In this document: positions 44,728 to 56,257 of the stretch, piece after piece
Layout: each line of letters begins with the position of its first letter
Position numbering within the stretch: position 1 is the stretch's first letter
Assembly (NCBI GenBank): GCA_024704765.1
Contig: JAKMXF010000011.1
Coordinates: 789,557-853,556, forward strand
DNA: 64,000 nt
Reading direction: 5' to 3'
From: Oopsacas minuta
Taxonomy: Eukaryota; Porifera; Hexactinellida; Lyssacinosida; Leucopsacidae
Notes under the pieces: generated by a model
Databases searched by the model: none
What the model saw: only the letters and a program-made list of their open reading frames with translations
Told to the model about the DNA's origin: nothing
Made by a program: the position numbers and the translations under genes

Positions 44728-46452
44728 TTGAGGATGAATTCGTATTTTTGTGTTATCTTAATTTTGATCGCGAAAGTCACAGGGAATGGAAATGGACAAC
44801 TTTGTGAACAAATTCGCGTGCCATACTGCGCGAACTTAACTAACTTCCATCGCGAAACAATTCAAGAGGCTGAATTTAATGCACCCGGGAACCAACAACA
44901 GATTATTCTCTCAAAATATGAATCACTATTTAACTGCTCAGATGAAATGAAATACTTCATCTGCAGCGCATTACTCCCTTCTTGCGAAAATTCACAACTA
45001 AAATACCCCTGCAACTCATTTTGTAGAAGAATATTAACTTCAGAATCTTGTCAAAACGAATTGAGAGAAATTATGACGTCGCCTGAAGGCAATGAAATAA
45101 CAAACATATTTAACTGTGATGTATTATACCAGGAAAGTTCAAACCAATGTATTCGTCAGCCAATGGAGGCACAAACAATAAATATACACACAAACAACAC
45201 ACAAACACACACAAACAATTCGTCACCTTTCTGTGAAGATACGCACTATACAATAGCCGCGAAACACTTCGCTTCAACTTGGCTAGTTATAACTACAATT
45301 CCCACAATTCTAATACTCTTATTCACACTATTGACGATCCTAATCAACCTCAAAGCCTACGAATATCCACTACAGCCTATACTCTACATCGTGCTTAGCC
45401 ATGTAGTGTATTGTATCGGGGTATTGTTCAGATCTGCAATAGGCTATTATGTGTCCAGCTGTCAGAATGGTGAGATAATTCGCGGGGAGTTTTGGACGTT
45501 AGAACACGCGCCTTGCATCATAATATTCATAACCACATATTTCGGTATGATGTCATACCTCGTATGGACTTGTATTCTAACAATCTGTTTGGTGTTTTCT
45601 AAGCTGTTTCAATGGAGTGATGCAGATGTAGCGAAATTTAGAGTAGTTTTCCATTCGTTAGGATGGTCGATACCTACTGCACAAACTTTAATACTAATGT
45701 CAATACGAGAATCGCGAACAGATGAACTCACTGGCATTTGCTCGGTACACGTACAGTCACGTACAACTTACATTGCTGGGTTCATACTACCTATAGTTGT
45801 GTATACAATTGCTACTAATGTAGGGATTGTATTGAGTTTATTCGGGATTATTAGAACTTATACACGAATGGGATTTTACCAGAAACATTTGGAGAAACAC
45901 ACACTTATTCGCTCTATCATAAGGATCTCAATCTTCCTATTCGCGTATACTTCTATATTCGCGGTTTTCATCATTACAACTACCTACGATTACATAGCTT
46001 ATCCTAGCTACACAGAAGTATCGTGTAAGGGTGTGAATTGCCGCATGGCCAGCCCAGCTGTTGGAATAGTCACCATAACGTGTATACTTACTAGTGGCCT
46101 GGTATCAACTATATGGATAGCTAGAACTAGCACATACACGAAATGGAAAAGAACTCTCTTAAAATTAACTCGTAGGAAACGTAATAAGAAATGCATACAA
46201 ACACGATTGAAAGAAGTAGATGACTTAATGCATAATATCGGTGAAATTACTAATCTTGAAGTGAAAGTGCCGGGATTTGTTGACGTAACGCATACATCTT
46301 CTTACGATGAGTATACATACTCAATCAACTCGACAACAACAACAAACAAGAGTGAAGATGCTAAAATGTCACAGCCTACTATTGTGAGGTGGGAAATCCC
46401 GCAAGCATCTTCAATCTGTTCAACAACACATAAAAGCATTACTACAGTGTAA
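44728..46452 (+). CDS. Frizzled-family (class F) seven-pass receptor, divergent
   Basis: Class F receptors bind Wnt ligands through an extracellular Cys-rich domain. This intronless frame starts at ATG 44728 or at 44734 two codons later, about 574 aa. A signal peptide (SYFCVILILIAKVTG) precedes a Cys-rich domain at about residues 27-140, with the Frizzled-like order LCEQ..PYC, FNCSDEMKYFICSALLPSC, CNSFCRRI and SCQNEL. Seven hydrophobic spans follow. Family-like elements include IIIFITTYFGMMSYLVW (TM3; compare the FGMAS-x-x-W of Frizzled) and RTTYIAGFILPIVVY (TM5). The cytoplasmic KTxxxW motif after TM7 is not intact (YTKWKRTLLKL occupies its place). That makes Dishevelled coupling doubtful, and the C-end recalls Smoothened. 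Frizzled is preferred, with Smoothened not excluded. Confidence 0.82.
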   Translation: MRMNSYFCVILILIAKVTGNGNGQLCEQIRVPYCANLTNFHRETIQEAEFNAPGNQQQIILSKYESLFNCSDEMKYFICSALLPSCENSQLKYPCNSFCRRILTSESCQNELREIMTSPEGNEITNIFNCDVLYQESSNQCIRQPMEAQTINIHTNNTQTHTNNSSPFCEDTHYTIAAKHFASTWLVITTIPTILILLFTLLTILINLKAYEYPLQPILYIVLSHVVYCIGVLFRSAIGYYVSSCQNGEIIRGEFWTLEHAPCIIIFITTYFGMMSYLVWTCILTICLVFSKLFQWSDADVAKFRVVFHSLGWSIPTAQTLILMSIRESRTDELTGICSVHVQSRTTYIAGFILPIVVYTIATNVGIVLSLFGIIRTYTRMGFYQKHLEKHTLIRSIIRISIFLFAYTSIFAVFIITTTYDYIAYPSYTEVSCKGVNCRMASPAVGIVTITCILTSGLVSTIWIARTSTYTKWKRTLLKLTRRKRNKKCIQTRLKEVDDLMHNIGEITNLEVKVPGFVDVTHTSSYDEYTYSINSTTTTNKSEDAKMSQPTIVRWEIPQASSICSTTHKSITTV

Positions 46453-46835
46453 AGTAGTATTGTGTACAAGTTGTATGATATAGTGTACATTCTATTTCCT
46501 ACCTAGACCTGTACAAATATTGATACTATTTTTAGACTGTATTAAATCGTTTCTAATTTATGCAATGTATACTTGCGGGATCCATGGATAGGGAAAATTT
46601 GAAAATACAGCGAGTTTTCCCCATATTTTTGGATATTTTAGGGTTGAATAGGCCCTTGATTTTGCAATGAAATGCCGGGAATTTGAAGGAATAAGTGGAG
46701 TAATTATTCTATTTATTAGATAGTTCGTTTCGACATTACGAAATTTCAATAAAATATCAAAACTTGATCTTATATCATCGATACTATGAAACAAGGTAAC
46801 GGATTCTTTGTAAAGAAAATTGATAAAAAAGTAAT

Positions 46836-49798
46836 TCATTCTGGTATAATTAGATCTTGTTCCTTAAGATCAACTTCTCTCTGCTCCCCCTCAAGTAAAC
46901 TCTTCTGTTGTTCCTCCCACATACTAGCATATAAGCCCTGTTCTTCTAACAGCTGATGGTGACTACCTCGTTCTACTATTCTACCTTTATTCAACACTAG
47001 AATTTGATTAGAGTGTATTATAGTTGATAGACGATGTGCTACAATTAGTGTAGTTCTGTTTATACAGATTTTACTCAGAGAGCTTTGTATATGACGTTCT
47101 GTTTGTGTGTCTAAAGCTGATGTAGCTTCATCCAATAGAACAATACCTATACAGTGGATAAGCAGTAATACAAGAAATATATTGGGGCAATACAGTCAAC
47201 TCCTGTTAAATGCATTCTCAAGAGACCACGGATAATTATTTCGGTATAGCCGATGAAATGTATGTTACTTTTACGGTTTGGGACCATATTTGTACAATTT
47301 ATCACTTATTTATATGAGCGGGCATTTCGATATATCCGTGTTCGATAAAACGGAAGTTGATTGTACCAATTATCTACCTGGAGATTTCAATAAAGTCCTT
47401 GCTATAGCTACTCTCTGCTTTTCACCACCACTCAGCCTCAAACCACGCTCTCCCACTATCGTATCATAGTCATTAGGCATGGATAATATCTGTTCGTGGA
47501 TTTCTGCGGCTTTCGATGCCTTCTCTACTTCCTCATCATCAGCTTTAACACGACCGTAACGAATATTAAAATGTATACTTTTATTGAATAGTACTGTATC
47601 TTGTGGCACAACACCTGAGAAAACATATAAAAGCAAATTCCCCACAAAATAATTAAATAAACACACCAATATTCTTCCTAAGTGAATGCTGTGTAACTTC
47701 TGATATATCTTGTCCATCAATTAAAATACAACCATTTTGTACGTCATAGAATCTGAATAGCAGTCTTACTATCGTAGATTTCCCACTGCCAGAAGGGCCG
47801 ACTAGTGCGACTGTACCTCCGGGGGGTATGCTGAATGATATGTCTGTGAGGATTGGTTTCTCCGGGTTGTACCAAAATGTTACATTCCTAAACTCCACTT
47901 CGTTGTTAACGACAACCATTTCAGGAGCTTTTGGCTTATTCTATATAAATCTTGTATAAAATAGCGAAAAATAATAATTTAGTGTAATTCACCTGGATTT
48001 CAAGGTCTGTATCGAAGAGTTCAAACATATTTTCCATGTCAATAAATGCCTGTTGTAAAAACCTATAAGATGACCCAAAGAAATTCAATGGGGCATACAA
48101 CTGTATCAAATACGAAGTGAATAATACATAATCACCAACAGTCAATTCTCCTAATGATATTTTGTACGCGCATAGAATTGAACCGATGAAAATCCCAAAA
48201 ACTTGAATGGCATTCTGAAAAGTATTCAAAATACGTAAACTTGCATTTGCAATCCACTCCTGTCTATTATACTTCTGAATAGCTTCGCTAATTTGAATAA
48301 CTTCAAATTCCTCATTATTATAATATTTCACAGTTTCGAAATTCAGCAATGAATCGACGCTTAAAGTTTGTATTTCATTACTTAACTCGTTCATAGCTCG
48401 TCTCCATTGACTTCTCCATTCAGTTATACCAATTGTACCCATAATATATGTCATCATAGTGAATAATACTAGCAAACCGAACCATATATCAAACGCGATT
48501 ATAAAGTATACTACGGCTATTGCAATGTCAATTATAGCTGGGGCAATTTGGAACAAAATCCAATGGAGAATATTCGTCACACTCGAAGTTCCACGATCTA
48601 GGATTTTCATGACCGCACCTGTTTTACGTCCCAGGTGAAAACGAAGCGATAGAGAGTGTAAATGCTCGAAAAGTCGCATTTGCAGTTTCTTATAAGTGTA
48701 TTGCGTAACACTAATCCATATCAAACCATTAACATTCGCTAAAACCCCAGAGCCAGTAGCTCCGCTACCAAGTAAGAAGGAAAAGAAGCAATACATAGCT
48801 ATATTGAACCAAGGTATTTGTATTGGAAGCAAATACGCTGTATCTGTTGATGAATTTCTCATAAAATTGTCAGTCAAATCATTCACAATGTTTTTAGAAA
48901 AAATTGGTACAAATACCTTAGTTACTCGTACGATTAAGAGAATTAAAATCACTGCTACAACTCGCAATTGTAAGAAGAAACTGTTTTTAGGCCAAATATA
49001 TGGAAAAAGCATTTTACATTTCGAGAAAATGTTTGAGAAAGCTGAGGAGTTTTTAGGCCCGAATTGTAGTTTAGATTTCTTGACCTGTTCACTTGAAGCA
49101 GAGCCTGGCTCAATATTTCTTTCATTAAGGTTAATCAAAGGCTCATCCTCTTCTGTAACTGATTTGAGCTTATGAGTCATATTTATGAAAGGTCTTATAA
49201 CTGAGTACACAAGTAAAATGAATATCGTAAGCGATTGGGTTACAAAGATAGAGAAATCAAATATCGACCTGCTGCTAGATAAATCCCACCAAAACGCGGA
49301 GTTATTCCAGCCCCATAGCGAGAATATTTGTTTTCCAAATTGTAGACTTATAAATGAAATGAATAGAAAACCGTTTGGCCTCAATACTCCATAGACGTAT
49401 CTCTCTTTATACAATAAAAATGACGTAATTAACCAGGAAATTGCATCAATAATACTTCTGATTATTGGCGATAGAAAGATTGGATTGGAATTGGTTTGGT
49501 AGGCTATACTAGCAAATAAATGTATTATCTCCGTAAAAGTGAGAAAATGGCAAAGATGGAATGGAATAGTAAATATTAGTCGTTTATAAACTGGGAGATT
49601 CGCTTTCAAAGGTTTGATAGAAGTACGGAATAGAATAAACTGTGTGATTCCATACAGATAGAGGTATAGAAAGGGTATGAGAGAGAAATTAATATCGTAA
49701 AAACAACGAGAAAGTGCAGCTCCTGTTTGTGTTGGCGTCCAAAAATCTTGATAAGATTCTCCGATGTAACAAAGTGTAATAGAACTAGTATTCGTCAT
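46836..49798 (-). CDS. ABCB6: ATP-binding cassette transporter ABCB6, four exons
   Basis: ABCB6 is a half-transporter linked to porphyrin and metal handling in mitochondrial and endolysosomal membranes. Exons are 49798-47993, 47940-47667, 47614-47378 and 47146-46836, all phase-consistent, giving 875 aa (human 842). I chose ATG 49798 ([11 protein letters not shown]), because the family starts close to a short extracellular segment; an in-frame ATG at 49864 would add 22 residues. The N-terminal extra membrane domain typical of ABCB6 spans about 230 residues, followed by the ABC transmembrane domain. The nucleotide-binding domain has Walker [10 protein letters not shown] near residue 650, Q-loop VPQDTVLF, signature LSGGEKQR, Walker [13 protein letters not shown] and H-loop IVAHRLST. 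Introns 1 and 2 are only 52 bp; intron 3 is almost filled by a MITE. Confidence 0.95.
47191..47365. repeat. MITE family 1 copy, in ABCB6 intron 3
   Basis: It begins TACAGTCAACTCCTGTTAAA and ends GATAAAACGGAAGTTGATTG followed by TA. At 175 bp it takes up most of the 231-bp intron and lies 12 bp from the donor side of exon 3. Confidence 0.85.
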
Positions 49799-49866
49799 TT
49801 CAGCTAAAGAGTGGAAGCAAGAACAGTTGGAAATAATAGTATATAGGAGCTTTAGAAAGCACACTA

Positions 49867-49994
49867 AAATCTAAAATTACAATTTGTGCCGACAATATAG
49901 TATATCAATTGAATTTATCTAAAGTGGCACTATAAATTGGAGGCACTAAGTGTACTCAATTTTTGCTGTCGGCACAGATTGTAATTTTAAATTT
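49867..49994. repeat. Inverted repeat upstream of ABCB6
   Basis: AAAATTACAATTTGTGCCGA at the left pairs with a right arm that reads, on the minus strand, AAAATTACAATCTGTGCCGA. The interior contains a second GTGGCACTATAA / AGGCACTAAGTG similarity. It is a ~128-bp element unlike the other families here, directly upstream of the ABCB6 start. Confidence 0.8.
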
Positions 49995-50082
49995 CTATAT
50001 GAAATCAAAGGATAACGATCAATGATTGTACTAAATAGACAGTATTCAAACACAAAAAGTGTGAAAAAAATAATTCAATAAT

Positions 50083-52023
50083 TCATTTAAATACATTTTT
50101 CCTCCAAAATCCGACAGGGAAAGCACCATTAGTCTCTGGTACGTCAGTCTTATGATCATCCAAGAATTTCTTCAATCTAGCAAGAGATGGATTATTTTCA
50201 GCCGGCGATGCTAAACTCAGTTTAGGTACAAATTCCTTCCTTGCCAAGTCCATCAATTTGAAGAATTGACTCCCATAAATTTTCCCCATTCTATAACCCA
50301 TGAATTCAAACGCTTCATGGAGAGCTACGTCTGAAACGCCTGGTACTAATGGCCCTTGTAGAATTTTTACTATCCAAGCCCAGGCCATGTCTAGGCCATG
50401 GAAATGTAATTTAATAGGAAACACAGTTTTAATGCCTTCTATAGGAAATTGCATTATACAAGTGTATAGACGTAGGATGCCTTTTACGCGTGTGGAGAAT
50501 TCTTCTAAATCTTCAAGTTTGTTATCTTTAACTTTATGCCCGATTGAAAGTAAATATTCTTTGCTGTTGATTTGAGTTTGTGTGGGAAATATACCCGCAA
50601 TTATCGGGCACGATCTGTAGAGAGAAGCTAGCATGAGATTAGCAAGACACAGGTGATTAGAGCACAGGCAAACAACCACACAAGCAATTGGATGTGCTGA
50701 TTTTGAATTAGATGAAATTTCCTGTTCTGCTTTCTTGATTAATTTATTTGTAATTAAGTTTGAAAAATAATCAGTTTCATCTTCTGATTCAGCCTTGAAG
50801 GATAGATTAAACGCGTTTATAATCTGTCCGCTTAACAATTTGTGTAAAATATAAATTTTCTCTATAAGGGAATCTACGTCATGTGAGGAGATAGCGTTTA
50901 TCGTAGTATTGGCTACTCGCTTGAAATTCATAATTTTATCTCTTTTCCATTGTTTCTCCCAGGCGGAACATTTCGTTTCTAACGTTTCTAGCTGTTTTAT
51001 AAGCTCCTGGGGAGGTTGTATTGGTGAATTTTGTATTGGACTTTTTAGGTTAGAAAGTTTGAAAAAGTTGTCTGAAAAATTTTCATTGCTTTTAGGTGGA
51101 TGGATTGGTGTGCTTGTGTGTATCATATGGTGTTGTGGAGCTGTTTGTATTTGCAATTGTTGTTGCTGTAAAAGCATTATTTGTTGTTGTTGTTGTTGTT
51201 GTTGTTGTTTTTGTTTATCAATATCAGTTTGATACTTCACCCTGGCAGCTTGTAGTTCTCCGATTGTTAAAGAAACTTTAGCTATATCACTACCTAATTG
51301 TGCGAATGCATTTTCGAGATCGCTAACTTGATTGTAATTCCTGTTTTCGAACTGCAATAATTGTGTAGCAATTTTCCCTATGAAATCTCTTGCATAACGG
51401 TATAACTGTGTGTTTTGTAATTGTTCTGGGCAGCTAGATACTGCGTGTTTCAGTTGATCGAATATATTAGTGAATGATAGAATTTCTTTACCAATATTGG
51501 AGTATTTTGTAACTAAAATTGACTGTTTTTGTACAGTTTCAAGGTTGCTGATATTCCGATCACTTTTTTTCGCGAATTGTAATTTCAACTTTTTAATATT
51601 TTCATTTTGGTTGACGTCATAATTGTCTGAACCTTTTCGTTGTAAAATTGGTTTCGGCTCAGTTCTACTGCGACGCCTCGCTCCAAGTTGTTGTTGAAAC
51701 ATTTTAAGTTGAATCGGTTGAGAAAAACTATACTCTTCATCTTCAAAAAGTAAATCTTGTTTGGTGGAAAATGTATAATTTATAATAGTTTGATTTTTTC
51801 GCGGTATTTCACTGTGAAATGAATCAATCTCAGAATCTATGTTAGAACGACAATCAACAAATTCATCCTGATCAATCTCTTCAGACAAAATCAGCTGATC
51901 TAACAGGCTGTGTAGACTCTCATTAATCCTACCACTCTCATTAAACTCTGTTGTAAATGATGAGCTTACAGAACCAGTCATTAATGAATTAATGCTATTA
52001 TAGTTATGGATAGAATATCCCAA
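50083..52023 (-). CDS. GLE1: Nucleoporin/mRNA export factor GLE1
   Basis: GLE1, with inositol hexakisphosphate, activates the DEAD-box ATPase DBP5 at nuclear pores to release exported mRNPs, and it also acts in translation. The 646-aa intronless frame (human 698) has an N-terminal low-complexity region and a glutamine-rich coiled-coil stretch near residues 265-300 encoded by a CAA run. The C-terminal HEAT-like GLE1 domain covers about residues 355-640. Matches to the family include NLMLASLYRSCPIIAGIFPT, the Y..S.GHKVKDNKLEDLEEF segment, ILRLYTCIMQF, the AWAWIVKIL helix and the terminal FPVGFWRKNVF. The trailing ATG 52023 is the first in frame. Confidence 0.92.
   Translation of the reverse strand: MGYSIHNYNSINSLMTGSVSSSFTTEFNESGRINESLHSLLDQLILSEEIDQDEFVDCRSNIDSEIDSFHSEIPRKNQTIINYTFSTKQDLLFEDEEYSFSQPIQLKMFQQQLGARRRSRTEPKPILQRKGSDNYDVNQNENIKKLKLQFAKKSDRNISNLETVQKQSILVTKYSNIGKEILSFTNIFDQLKHAVSSCPEQLQNTQLYRYARDFIGKIATQLLQFENRNYNQVSDLENAFAQLGSDIAKVSLTIGELQAARVKYQTDIDKQKQQQQQQQQQIMLLQQQQLQIQTAPQHHMIHTSTPIHPPKSNENFSDNFFKLSNLKSPIQNSPIQPPQELIKQLETLETKCSAWEKQWKRDKIMNFKRVANTTINAISSHDVDSLIEKIYILHKLLSGQIINAFNLSFKAESEDETDYFSNLITNKLIKKAEQEISSNSKSAHPIACVVVCLCSNHLCLANLMLASLYRSCPIIAGIFPTQTQINSKEYLLSIGHKVKDNKLEDLEEFSTRVKGILRLYTCIMQFPIEGIKTVFPIKLHFHGLDMAWAWIVKILQGPLVPGVSDVALHEAFEFMGYRMGKIYGSQFFKLMDLARKEFVPKLSLASPAENNPSLARLKKFLDDHKTDVPETNGAFPVGFWRKNVFK
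51183..51213. repeat. CAA/GTT microsatellite inside GLE1 coding sequence
   Basis: On the plus strand GTT is repeated nine to ten times, giving a run of nine Gln in the GLE1 protein on the minus strand. Further Gln-rich sequence flanks it. Length polymorphism is likely but would stay in frame. Confidence 0.9.
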
Positions 52024-52496
52024 ATCGGGAATTTCATATACAGTGTAACCTCCACTGAACAGACTTCAGGGACGCTGGGAAATACTACTCCAATTCCCCG
52101 TTTGTGAAGGTTCACTGTATTACGTATCTGATTTCCCACCCAAACTGTTTTATAAAAAGATAAAGCATTAATCAGACATATTTCTGGATAATTCCGACTG
52201 CCTGATTATACAAACACTCGCTGCCTCAAGTTAAGTTCTGAGTGTTGCCTATATCGCACAAGAAGTTCTACCAACAAATCTAGCATTATATGCTATAACG
52301 ACCCCATAAATCCCCATTTTAGTTAAAATACCAATCCTTATATTCATATACTCTCAAAAACACAACAGTATATAAATTAGTACTGGAAACATTACAATCA
52401 AAATACACGACAAAATGAGGGATGAAAAATAAAGCAGGTATCTCAAAATGAAATCCATAAGTTATAACTAACCAAAATATATCTTGAAAAATAGAT
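52024..52496. other. GLE1 upstream region with a family 4 element
   Basis: At about 52040-52118, ATACAGTGTAACCTCCACTG and CCCGTTTGTGAAGGTTCACT followed by GTAT form the ends of a family 4 miniature element. The GGGACGCTGGGAAATACTAC centre resembles copies at 31.4 and 41.5 kb. It abuts the GLE1 start codon. The remainder is spacer up to the KLHDC3 stop codon. Confidence 0.6.
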
Positions 52497-54522
52497 TTAA
52501 GCTTTCTCATTAGGGCCAACGTTACCTTTGGAATTTAAGGTAACACCGTGAAAATCTTTAATTTGCTCCTGGAATGAAGCAGGTAGCGACCGGAAAAGAT
52601 CTTCCTTGTGTAGATTATTTGAAATGATTACAAATACGCAGAGCATTTTTAGACTGGGTTCTAGCTCGAGAACGTGTGTGTCGCTTAAATCAACAAGGTA
52701 GTCGTCACTACTACCAGTAAAGGTGTGTTCGTATTCGTTTTTATCTATGGTTTTTTCTGACGGTGAAGCTCCTCCAAACATAAATAGCTGAAAAATGTGT
52801 AAATATATATAATAAACATATTATAGTGGAGTTCGCCTATTAGCAAGTCGTATTTTGCGCTAATTGCCTTTGCTAATACTTAAACCGTTTGTGGAGTTTA
52901 CTCTGTTTTAGGCAAAGGAAAATTGCTAATAGGTGAATACCAAATTAGAATTCGACTTACTTTTGAACCAATGAGACAAGTACCAGCTCTCCGTCTAGCA
53001 CGGGGTCGTTTACCCCATGGATTCAATCTTGTCCAATGATACGTTTCTGTATTAAATATAAATAAATCGTTAAAGTGCTTGAATGAATTCTTACTGCCTC
53101 CCCCGAATATTATAATCCCATTTCTGTATTTAATAGCTGAATGACTTCTCCTTCCTTCTGGTGCTACTCCTATTGTTACGAGCTCTTCCCTAGGGAAACA
53201 ACGTTAATAATAGTAGAAGATAAATTGACTGAGATTCATGGCAAACCAAGATTGCTGCACAAAATTTGCTGTACAAAACTGCAATTAGAAAAGTAAATTC
53301 TATTATAATCAACAATAGAATATTCTAAGAGCAATACGCACGTAAAGAAAATCGTTAACTATGCTCACGGGACAATTTTTGGCTAGTTAAAAATACAATG
53401 AAACCTCGTGAATACGAATACCAACGGACGTCTTATCTGGAAAATTCGTATTTTATTGACGAGGTTCGATTGTATTAACTTACCATAGAGAAAGTTCTTT
53501 ATTATAACAATACATCGTATTATTGTATTTCCTTGTTCCGCCGAAATAATAGTCAAGATATTCCCCCCCGAAACAGAATATTTTATTACCAAACGGAGTC
53601 AGTGTATGGAAAATTAAATGAAGGTTTACTGCACACCCATTCGTGGGTAGTTTATCCCACGTGACTGTTTCCATGTCTAAAGCGAATAATTCATTAGAAT
53701 AACCCATTGTTCTCGAGTATGCACTTCTTTCGATTCCACCATGTAAATAAGCTATATTTCCTTCTGAACAGCAAGCGTGTGCATCACGTTCTAAAGGCAC
53801 GTCTCCTTTACAATGTGTGTTAAACCATATGTTACGAGTAATGTCATAGCAGAGCACAAGATGTGGGGGTCCACCCATTTGAATATTGAATCCACCTATA
53901 ATAGAGAAATTGAATAAAAATGCTTATATCTATAGAAGTTTGAAATTATACAAATGTGACCTCAGAGGGCGTCAAAGTAACCTAAATTCATCGGTTTTTT
54001 TCGAAGTAATTATCGCGGTTCCTTGAGCTTCGATATATAACAGTAGCTGACTGTAGTTATATAATTTTACACAAAATCTAACTCACCTATAATGAATATC
54101 TTATCCTTAAAAGTAACTGCAGTATGTCCAAATCTTGGATCTGTTCTAGCATCACATTGTTGATACTTCTCAGGATATTTATTATAATCGAATATGTTAT
54201 TACATATAATACTTTTGGGGTGTGGAATATACTCCCAATCACTGGAATTACTGTGTGGGTCTAAGCTTTGTATGTCCATAGTAACAAGTGGATTCGCACG
54301 CTCCATATCTGTTATAAGATGTTGTGAACAGTATCCACCGAATGAAAATATCCGTTGAGCGTAGGGCGAGTAAAGAGATGCGTGATTGACTCGACATGGG
54401 AAATTATGATATTTCGTCACAAGCCAGTGGTAGTTTTGGTTAATTTCCTCTTGGTCATTATCTTTGATTCTTAAGTCCATTCGACTTAATGCTGGAATAT
54501 GTTTAATTAAGGGAGCAAACAT
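52497..54522 (-). CDS. KLHDC3: Kelch domain-containing protein 3, four exons
   Basis: KLHDC3 is a kelch beta-propeller that serves as a CUL2 E3 ligase substrate receptor for C-terminal glycine degrons. Exons are 54522-54087, 53895-53484, 53189-52961 and 52787-52497, each junction GT-AG and phase-matched, for 455 aa (human 382). Kelch repeats are visible: CRVNHASLYSPYAQRIFSFG; GHTAVTFKDKIFIIGGFNI; DAHACCSEGNIAYLHGGIE; GNKIFCFGGEYLDYYFGG; RRSHSAIKYRNGIIIFGGG; and CLIGSKLFMFGGASP. The C-terminal EPSLKMLCVFVIISNNL corresponds to human SLKTLCKLAVIQYNL, which clinches the orthology. The first ~40 residues and an insert in repeat 1 are extra. All three introns contain miniature transposons. Confidence 0.93.
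52822..52942. repeat. Inverted-repeat element family 2, in KLHDC3 intron 3
   Basis: TATAGTGGAGTTCGCCTATT followed by AGCAA at the left is mirrored by TTGCTAATAGGTGAATAC at the right. It covers about 120 of the 173 bp of the intron. Shares AAGTCGTATTTTGC with the copy at 38.3 kb. Confidence 0.8.
53394..53474. repeat. Small inverted-repeat element (TACAATGAAACCTCGT), in KLHDC3 intron 2
   Basis: The left end TACAATGAAACCTCGTGAAT and right end GACGAGGTTCGATTGTA are inverted repeats with terminal TA. Same family as 15725-15813. It ends about 10 bp from the exon boundary. Confidence 0.8.
53921..54055. repeat. MITE family 1 copy (5' truncated), in KLHDC3 intron 1
   Basis: It contains TGAAATTATACAAATGTGAC and TAATTATCGCGGTTCCTTGA and ends GTAGCTGACTGTA. 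The left terminus is lost. It fills most of the 191-bp intron. Confidence 0.8.
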
Positions 54523-56257
54523 TATTACATATTATACACAAATTTTGCATGATTTATATGAGAATTGTATTTAATACATATACTTGGAAATATGTGCATA
54601 TTATCAAGGCTATTGACTGTATTTAATCTTTTGAATTCAGGGTAAACTCTCAAAACAAAGTTAGTCGTAGGATTTTCAAACTGTTCAACTGTAAAGACAG
54701 TTGAGAATCAATATATAGGATACACAGTGAAAAGTATGGCAACATTCCATGGACACCTGATGGTCGTTAACAATGAAAAATATTCAAAACAAGCTTGTTA
54801 CATAAGCCTAGATGTAGAGTATGGCCTCGTATTTAGGGAGACATTAATATACTTAAAGCAACCCCCAAAAAGGCAATACTCTTGTAACAGGAGTTTCATA
54901 TATACACATATGTCCAAACACGAGTTATGAATCCGAGTATTAACTAATTTGAATACTATTGTTCCAACTAATGTCTATTTTTACTGGTTTCTAATGGATC
55001 AAGATTCTGGAAATAACTCACATAAATATCTTGCAAACCTTACAAGATCTCTTTATGTATGTGTAATGTGATTCACAATTTAGTAGACATTTTGTATAAA
55101 TTTACATAATTCTGGATTGAATAAAAATATGAAAAATAGCCATAACATCAATGGATGATAAGAGAATCCATAAATTAATAACGTAGTGTATGAAATTAAC
55201 CCAGTAAGCATATTTGTATAATAATAGACCACATAAACTCATGCATTTGGGCTAGGCCACACGGTCATGTCACAGAAAAAATTAATTTTTGGTCGCCTTC
55301 TTGGGAATTTACACAAAAATGAATTCAATCAAATAATTTTAATGAATACTGAAATAATTTTAGCTATCAATTTGTGAGAATTAGGATAAGAGTACAGGTA
55401 AATAAAACTGTTCAATCTACGTAAGTCAGTTGAATTGGGGCTTGATTATTACCAAAGAACATACCGTAGAGTTGAGTGAGTAGAGGTTATGTAAATCAAA
55501 AAGTGACCGGAATGAACGAGTGAATTAACTGTAAACTATCAGTAGTAATGTGGGTCTAGAAGATAGGTTATTATAATGGTAATATACAGATATGCAACTC
55601 TGAGAGAACAGAGAAATTGGTTATGAATTAGTAACTCAAATGTATTTATACGTATAGAAATACATGCAAGTTAGCTCACGAACAAATATTAATTGATCCA
55701 AAAATTGAACTTGGGAGAAATTCATGAAATCGCCAGACGTTGAAATTGCTTTTATTGCTGTGAAAATATCACAATCAATCATTCGGTAATAGGACACAAA
55801 GCTATCGTATTTCTAACATTCCAATCAAACATTTACATAGTGGATCAGAGAACAAGAAGAAATTCCATGTGCTAGCAACAAGTTACAGACTGGAAAGAGA
55901 GAATTCTTATAGCTTATTATTAGTAATTAGACATACAATGTGAATTAAAGAATTAATTAATAATTCTCCTAAGGATCATACTTAAGATATAACTATATTA
56001 ATTAATAGCTTTTCAAAGAATAATAATTACATTTTCATTATTATCTTTAAAAGTCATAAGAAAATTGGGAGAGTTTGACGCATTTTTAGTGTAATTTCCA
56101 TTCCAGATAGAATTATTTATTTCACGAATGGTATATGTGAATAAATTTTATCAAAAAATCGTATTTTGTACGAATTTCACTTGCTAATACGCGAATTCCC
56201 AATACAAAATTGAATCTAAGTCCCTGAAAATTGCTATTAGGCGAACAGCACCGTATT
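54523..56257. other. Gene-poor 1.7-kb region
   Basis: I see no supportable gene on either strand. At about 56150-56252 there is a partial family 2 element (AAAAAATCGTATTTTGTACG; CTGAAAATTGCTATTAGGCG). The remainder is AT-rich, with many stops in all frames. Confidence 0.5.

Noticed and set aside
48696-49394. Plus-strand ORFs of 69-159 codons opposite ABCB6
   Set aside because: Antisense shadows of a long, motif-rich coding exon. They show no domain of their own.
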